DNA of 9,035 nucleotides from Lachnospiraceae bacterium (GTDB taxonomy: Bacteria > Bacillota > Clostridia > Lachnospirales > Lachnospiraceae), in NCBI GenBank assembly GCA_016301965.1, contig JAEDOO010000066.1, positions 1 through 9,035 on the forward strand, in the 5' to 3' direction. The notes under the pieces are model-generated. The model had not been told where the DNA came from. It was given only the letters and a program-made list of their open reading frames with translations, and did no database searches. Below, piece by piece: positions 5,364 through 9,035 of the stretch. A program made the translations under genes and the position numbers. The first letter of the stretch is position 1. Every line of letters starts with the position of its first letter.

Positions 5364-8300
5364 CTACGCGGTGAAATCAAACAACGAGATCTGATTGGAC
5401 TGCGGCAGATTGCCGAAGAGCTTCAGATCATCCATCAGAGCAATTACGGTCTTTGACACCTTCGTACGGTTCTGGAAATCGTCTTTCGAAAGGAACGGAC
5501 CATCCATAGCCGCCAGCACCACCGCATCCGCCGCTTTATCTCCCAGGCCTTCGATGGTATCCAGTGCCGGCATCAGCTTACCGTCTATGATCTGGAAACG
5601 GTGGGCCTGGGCCTTATACAGATCCACCGGTACAAATTCGTATCCGCGGGCATACATTTCCTGTACCACCCGCATGTCTCTTAACGTATCCTGTTCTTTT
5701 TTAGACAGAGTATCTTTTCTCTTTTTATAATCCTCCAGATAATATTCCAGACGTTCCCGTCCCAGACACATCATCTCGTAGTTAAATGCTGTGGCACGAA
5801 TGCTGAAAAACGCTGCATAATAAGCCAGCGGCTGAAAAATCTTGAACCAGGCAATACGCCAGGCCATCATAACATAGGCTGCCGCATGAGCCTTCGGGAA
5901 CATGTATTTAATCTTTTTACAGGACCAGATGTACCATTCCGGCACATCGTGCTCCCGCATGGCTTTCTCCCATTCCGGCTTTAAGCCCTTGCCCTTTCGC
6001 ACGCTCTCCATGATGGTGAAAGACTGGGCATTGTCCATGCCTTTACTGATCAGATACGTCATAATATCATCTCGGGTACAGATAGCTGTAGAAATCGTAC
6101 ATTTTCCCTCTTTGATCAATGTCTGGGCATTGCCCAGCCATACATCTGTACCATGGGCCAGTCCGGCGATTCGGATCAGATCCGACAACTCCGTGGGCTG
6201 CGTATCCAGAAGCATCTGCATGGCAAAATCCGTACCAAACTCCGGAACGCCAAGGCATCCTAAAGGACATCCGCCGATATCCTCCGGTGTGATCTTCAAT
6301 GCATCCGTATTCTGAAACAGCGACATGACTTCTTTACTGTCCAGAGGGATCTCACAGGCATTTAAGCCTGTCAGATCCTCCAGCATACGGATCATTGTCG
6401 GATCATCGTGTCCGAGGATATCCAGCTTCAGCAGGTTGGAATCGATGGAATGGTAATCAAAATGGGTCGTAATAATATCTGTGGTCTGATCGTTGGCCGG
6501 ATGCTGCACCGGAGTGAAGGAATTGATGTCCTCACCGTAAGGCAATACAATGATACCGCCGGGATGCTGTCCGGTGGTCCTGTGGATACCGGTGCATCCG
6601 GCAACGATACGGTCAATCTCACAGTTTCGTTTATGTATACCCTTTTCCTCGTAATAGTTTTTTACATAACCAAAAGCGGTTTTTTCCGCCAGTGTACCTA
6701 TGGTACCGGCACGGAAGGTCTGTCCCGCGCCAAAAATAACTTCGGTATATTTATGAGCCTTACTCTGATACTCACCGGAGAAATTCAGGTCGATATCCGG
6801 TTCCTTATCTCCCTTAAATCCCAGGAAGGTCTCAAAGGGGATATCAAATCCCTCTTTTTTCAACGGTTTCCCGCACACCGGACAATCTTTATCCGGCATA
6901 TCACAGCCGGAACGGCCGGTAAAGCTTTTGACCAGATCCGAATCAAAATCATAATAATGACAGGATTCACAATAGTAGTGGGCATGCAGAGGATTTACCT
7001 CCGTAATACCCGACATGGTAGCTGCCAGAGACGAACCAACACTGCCTCGGGAGCCTACCAGATATCCGTCCTCGTTGGACTTCCACACCAGCTTCTGGGC
7101 AATAATGTACATAACCGAGTAGCCGTTGGAAATAATGGAATTCAACTCTCTTTCCAGACGCTCCTCCACTATTTTCGGCAGTTCTTCGCCATAGATCTCA
7201 TGAGCCTTGTTATAGCAAATCTCTCTTAACATGCCATCGGAATTTTCGATGATCGGCGGGAATTTCCCTGAACGAAGCGGACAGAGATTGTCGATCATGT
7301 TGGCGATCCTGTTGGTGTTTGTCACCACCACTTCTTCTGCCTTATCCGAACCCAGATAGGCAAACTCCTTCAGCATTTCCTCTGTGGTGCGAAGGTACAG
7401 CGGTGCCTGATCATCCGCGTCACCAAATCCCTTGCCTTTCATGATGATCCGTCGGTAGATCTCGTCCTGAGGATCCAGAAAATGCACATCACAGGTGGCC
7501 ACCACCGGCTTGTGAAACTGTTCTCCCAGCTGCACGATCCGCCGGTTATATTCCTGAAGATCCTCCTCTGTATTGGCAGGACTGTCCTCATCCCGCAGCA
7601 TAAAAGCATTGTTGCCGATAGGCTGGATCTCCAGATAATCATAAAATTCCACAATACGGGCAATATCCTTCTCAGAAGCTCCCCGCACCAGTGCCCGAAA
7701 CAGTTCTCCTGCCTCACAGGCGGAACCAAGCAGCAGGCCTTCCCTGTATTTCATATACAGGCTCTTGGGGATTCTCGGCCTTCTGGCGTAATAGTTAAGA
7801 TGAGACTCCGAGATCAGGCGGTACAGATTGACCCGCCCCGCATCGTTCTTAGCCAGAATGATGGCATGGTAGGTAGGCAGCTTTTTCACCGTATCCGGAG
7901 ACACCTTTCCTGTCTCATTCAGCTGATCCAGGTCAAAGATCTCCCTCTCCTTTAACATGGCCACAAATTTCACAAAAATTTCCGCCGTACAATTGGCATC
8001 GTCCACTGCCCGGTGGTGATTATCCAGCCGGACACCCACCGCCTTTGCCACTGTATCCAGCTTAAATCGGTTCAATCCCGGCAGAAGAAATCTGGCCATT
8101 CCCACCGTATCCGCGTAGGTAAACTCCCTCTCTATGCCGAGAAGCTCACAGTTTCGCATGATAAAGCTCATATCAAAATCCGCATTGTGGGCAACCAGAG
8201 AAGCACCCTCGCAGAACTGCATAAACTTCGGCAGGATAACTTCGATAGGGTCAGCGTCCGCTACCATTCCGTCGTTGATACCCGTCAGATTCTCAATTCT

Positions 8301-9035
8301 AAAGGGAATCGGCACCCGGGGATTGACAAACTCGGAAAAACGGGCCGTGATCTGCCCCTTTTCCACCCGGACGGCACCGATCTCTATAATTTTATCTTTC
8401 ACCGGAGAAAAACCGGTGGTTTCTATATCAAAAACAACAAAATCACTGTCAATGGACTGACCGTGGGAACCGTACACGATATCCTTAAGATCATCCACAA
8501 GATAAGCCTCTACGCCGTAGATCACCTTGAAATCATCGTCGGCAACAGCATCATAAGTGTGACTGGCTTCAGGAAAAGCCTGTACCACACCGTGATCTGT
8601 CACTGCCACCGCCGGATGGCCCCAGGATTTGGCCCGCTTTATAATGGCTGACGCATCAGAAACACCGTCCATATCACTCATTTTGGTATGACAGTGCAGC
8701 TCCACCCTCTTTTTCGCCGCGTGATCCTCTCTTGCTGTCACAAAGGAACCGATGCTCTTTATGCCCTGTACACTGGCAATGCTAAGCTCGTGGTCGAATT
8801 TATCAATGGTAGTCCGTCCCTTTATTTTAACGAAACCGCCCTTTTTCAAGCGGCCTGTGATTTCCGGCACCTGATCATTTTCCAGAAACATCTTGACCGT
8901 GATGGTATCCGTAAAATCCGTCACATTAAACATCAGGATCGTCTTTTCATTGCGGATCTCTCTGGATTCCATGGTCAGTACCTGACCGCGGATGGTCACC
9001 TCGCCCATCTCGCCGGAGATGGTCTCAATATCGAT
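5364..9035 (-). CDS. polC: DNA polymerase III alpha subunit, PolC type (5' end outside window)
   Basis: This is the replicative polymerase of low-GC Gram-positive bacteria. The frame is open to the right edge (nine codons, IDIETISGE, precede the ATG at 9008), so that ATG is not the start. About 1223 residues are visible, and by comparison with the usual length of about 1440 some 220 N-terminal residues are missing. Numbering from the 9008 ATG: OB fold (1-90); first half of the PHP domain (LHCH 104-107, VTDHG 136-140); inserted DEDDh proofreading exonuclease (D194, E196, D279, H332, D337); rest of PHP (CDVH 506-509); polymerase core. A four-cysteine zinc site is likely at C680, C683, C709, C712. 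Probable catalytic residues are D738 and D740 (PDIDLNF) and D863 (KLDILGH). The C-terminal QISLF (1206-1210) matches a beta-clamp binding motif. All key residues are present. fbp follows after 28 nt. Confidence 0.98.
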   Translation of the reverse strand: MDIETISGEMGEVTIRGQVLTMESREIRNEKTILMFNVTDFTDTITVKMFLENDQVPEITGRLKKGGFVKIKGRTTIDKFDHELSIASVQGIKSIGSFVTAREDHAAKKRVELHCHTKMSDMDGVSDASAIIKRAKSWGHPAVAVTDHGVVQAFPEASHTYDAVADDDFKVIYGVEAYLVDDLKDIVYGSHGQSIDSDFVVFDIETTGFSPVKDKIIEIGAVRVEKGQITARFSEFVNPRVPIPFRIENLTGINDGMVADADPIEVILPKFMQFCEGASLVAHNADFDMSFIMRNCELLGIEREFTYADTVGMARFLLPGLNRFKLDTVAKAVGVRLDNHHRAVDDANCTAEIFVKFVAMLKEREIFDLDQLNETGKVSPDTVKKLPTYHAIILAKNDAGRVNLYRLISESHLNYYARRPRIPKSLYMKYREGLLLGSACEAGELFRALVRGASEKDIARIVEFYDYLEIQPIGNNAFMLRDEDSPANTEEDLQEYNRRIVQLGEQFHKPVVATCDVHFLDPQDEIYRRIIMKGKGFGDADDQAPLYLRTTEEMLKEFAYLGSDKAEEVVVTNTNRIANMIDNLCPLRSGKFPPIIENSDGMLREICYNKAHEIYGEELPKIVEERLERELNSIISNGYSVMYIIAQKLVWKSNEDGYLVGSRGSVGSSLAATMSGITEVNPLHAHYYCESCHYYDFDSDLVKSFTGRSGCDMPDKDCPVCGKPLKKEGFDIPFETFLGFKGDKEPDIDLNFSGEYQSKAHKYTEVIFGAGQTFRAGTIGTLAEKTAFGYVKNYYEEKGIHKRNCEIDRIVAGCTGIHRTTGQHPGGIIVLPYGEDINSFTPVQHPANDQTTDIITTHFDYHSIDSNLLKLDILGHDDPTMIRMLEDLTGLNACEIPLDSKEVMSLFQNTDALKITPEDIGGCPLGCLGVPEFGTDFAMQMLLDTQPTELSDLIRIAGLAHGTDVWLGNAQTLIKEGKCTISTAICTRDDIMTYLISKGMDNAQSFTIMESVRKGKGLKPEWEKAMREHDVPEWYIWSCKKIKYMFPKAHAAAYVMMAWRIAWFKIFQPLAYYAAFFSIRATAFNYEMMCLGRERLEYYLEDYKKRKDTLSKKEQDTLRDMRVVQEMYARGYEFVPVDLYKAQAHRFQIIDGKLMPALDTIEGLGDKAADAVVLAAMDGPFLSKDDFQNRTKVSKTVIALMDDLKLFGNLPQSNQISLFDFTA

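Noticed and set aside
5349..5377. TATAAA-like -10 box before fbp
   Set aside because: It overlaps the ribosome binding site, leaving almost no leader, and lacks a convincing -35 element.
6408..7229. Plus-strand open frame (273 codons) within polC
   Set aside because: It is antisense to the polymerase catalytic core. The strong selection on polC and its codon usage explain a long open shadow frame.
8013..8651. Plus-strand open frame (212 codons) within polC
   Set aside because: It lies opposite the exonuclease and PHP coding region, and the composition shows no protein motifs.

Overview
The window looks like chromosome of a Gram-positive anaerobe of the Clostridia, most plausibly Lachnospiraceae or a close relative. 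The reasons are a PolC-type replicative polymerase, a class III (Firmicutes-type) fructose-1,6-bisphosphatase, strong GGAGG-like ribosome binding sites, and several small membrane and zinc-ribbon proteins of a kind I associate with Lachnospiraceae genomes. The family and genus assignment is inference. I see no mobile elements, CRISPR arrays, tRNAs or rRNAs.

Right block (about 2695-9035, minus strand, transcribed right to left). The order is polC (its 5' end lies beyond the window), fbp 28 nt later, then a small protein resembling zinc-dependent phospholipase C, 1 nt after fbp. I find no terminator in these gaps, so the three are probably cotranscribed at least in part. The pairing of a replication enzyme with a gluconeogenic enzyme is notable.

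Middle (2418-2736, plus strand). One short gene encodes an 88-residue protein with two membrane segments. It has its own promoter and an 8-bp inverted repeat that overlaps its transcription start and includes its ribosome binding site. Its rho-independent terminator lies inside the 3' coding end of the convergent phospholipase-like gene. Between it and the left block is a divergent intergenic region (2175-2417) with a promoter for each side and a 24-bp near-perfect palindrome.

Left block (58-2174, minus strand). Four tightly packed genes form an apparent operon: a two-helix membrane protein with a cytosolic zinc ribbon; a DUF5685-type protein carrying two DxxED motifs like those of squalene/phytoene synthases; a J-domain protein with a Gly/Tyr/Gln-rich linker, a TPR-like region and a tail with 11 cysteines; and a 51-residue single-helix membrane protein at 58-213, short enough to be missed by usual ORF cutoffs. 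The gaps are 6 nt, a 4-nt GTGA overlap and 18 nt. This cassette, of unknown function, is the best candidate for an undescribed system here. A membrane-linked chaperone or protein-handling role is only a guess. Bases 1-57 hold a long-looped inverted repeat beyond the last gene.
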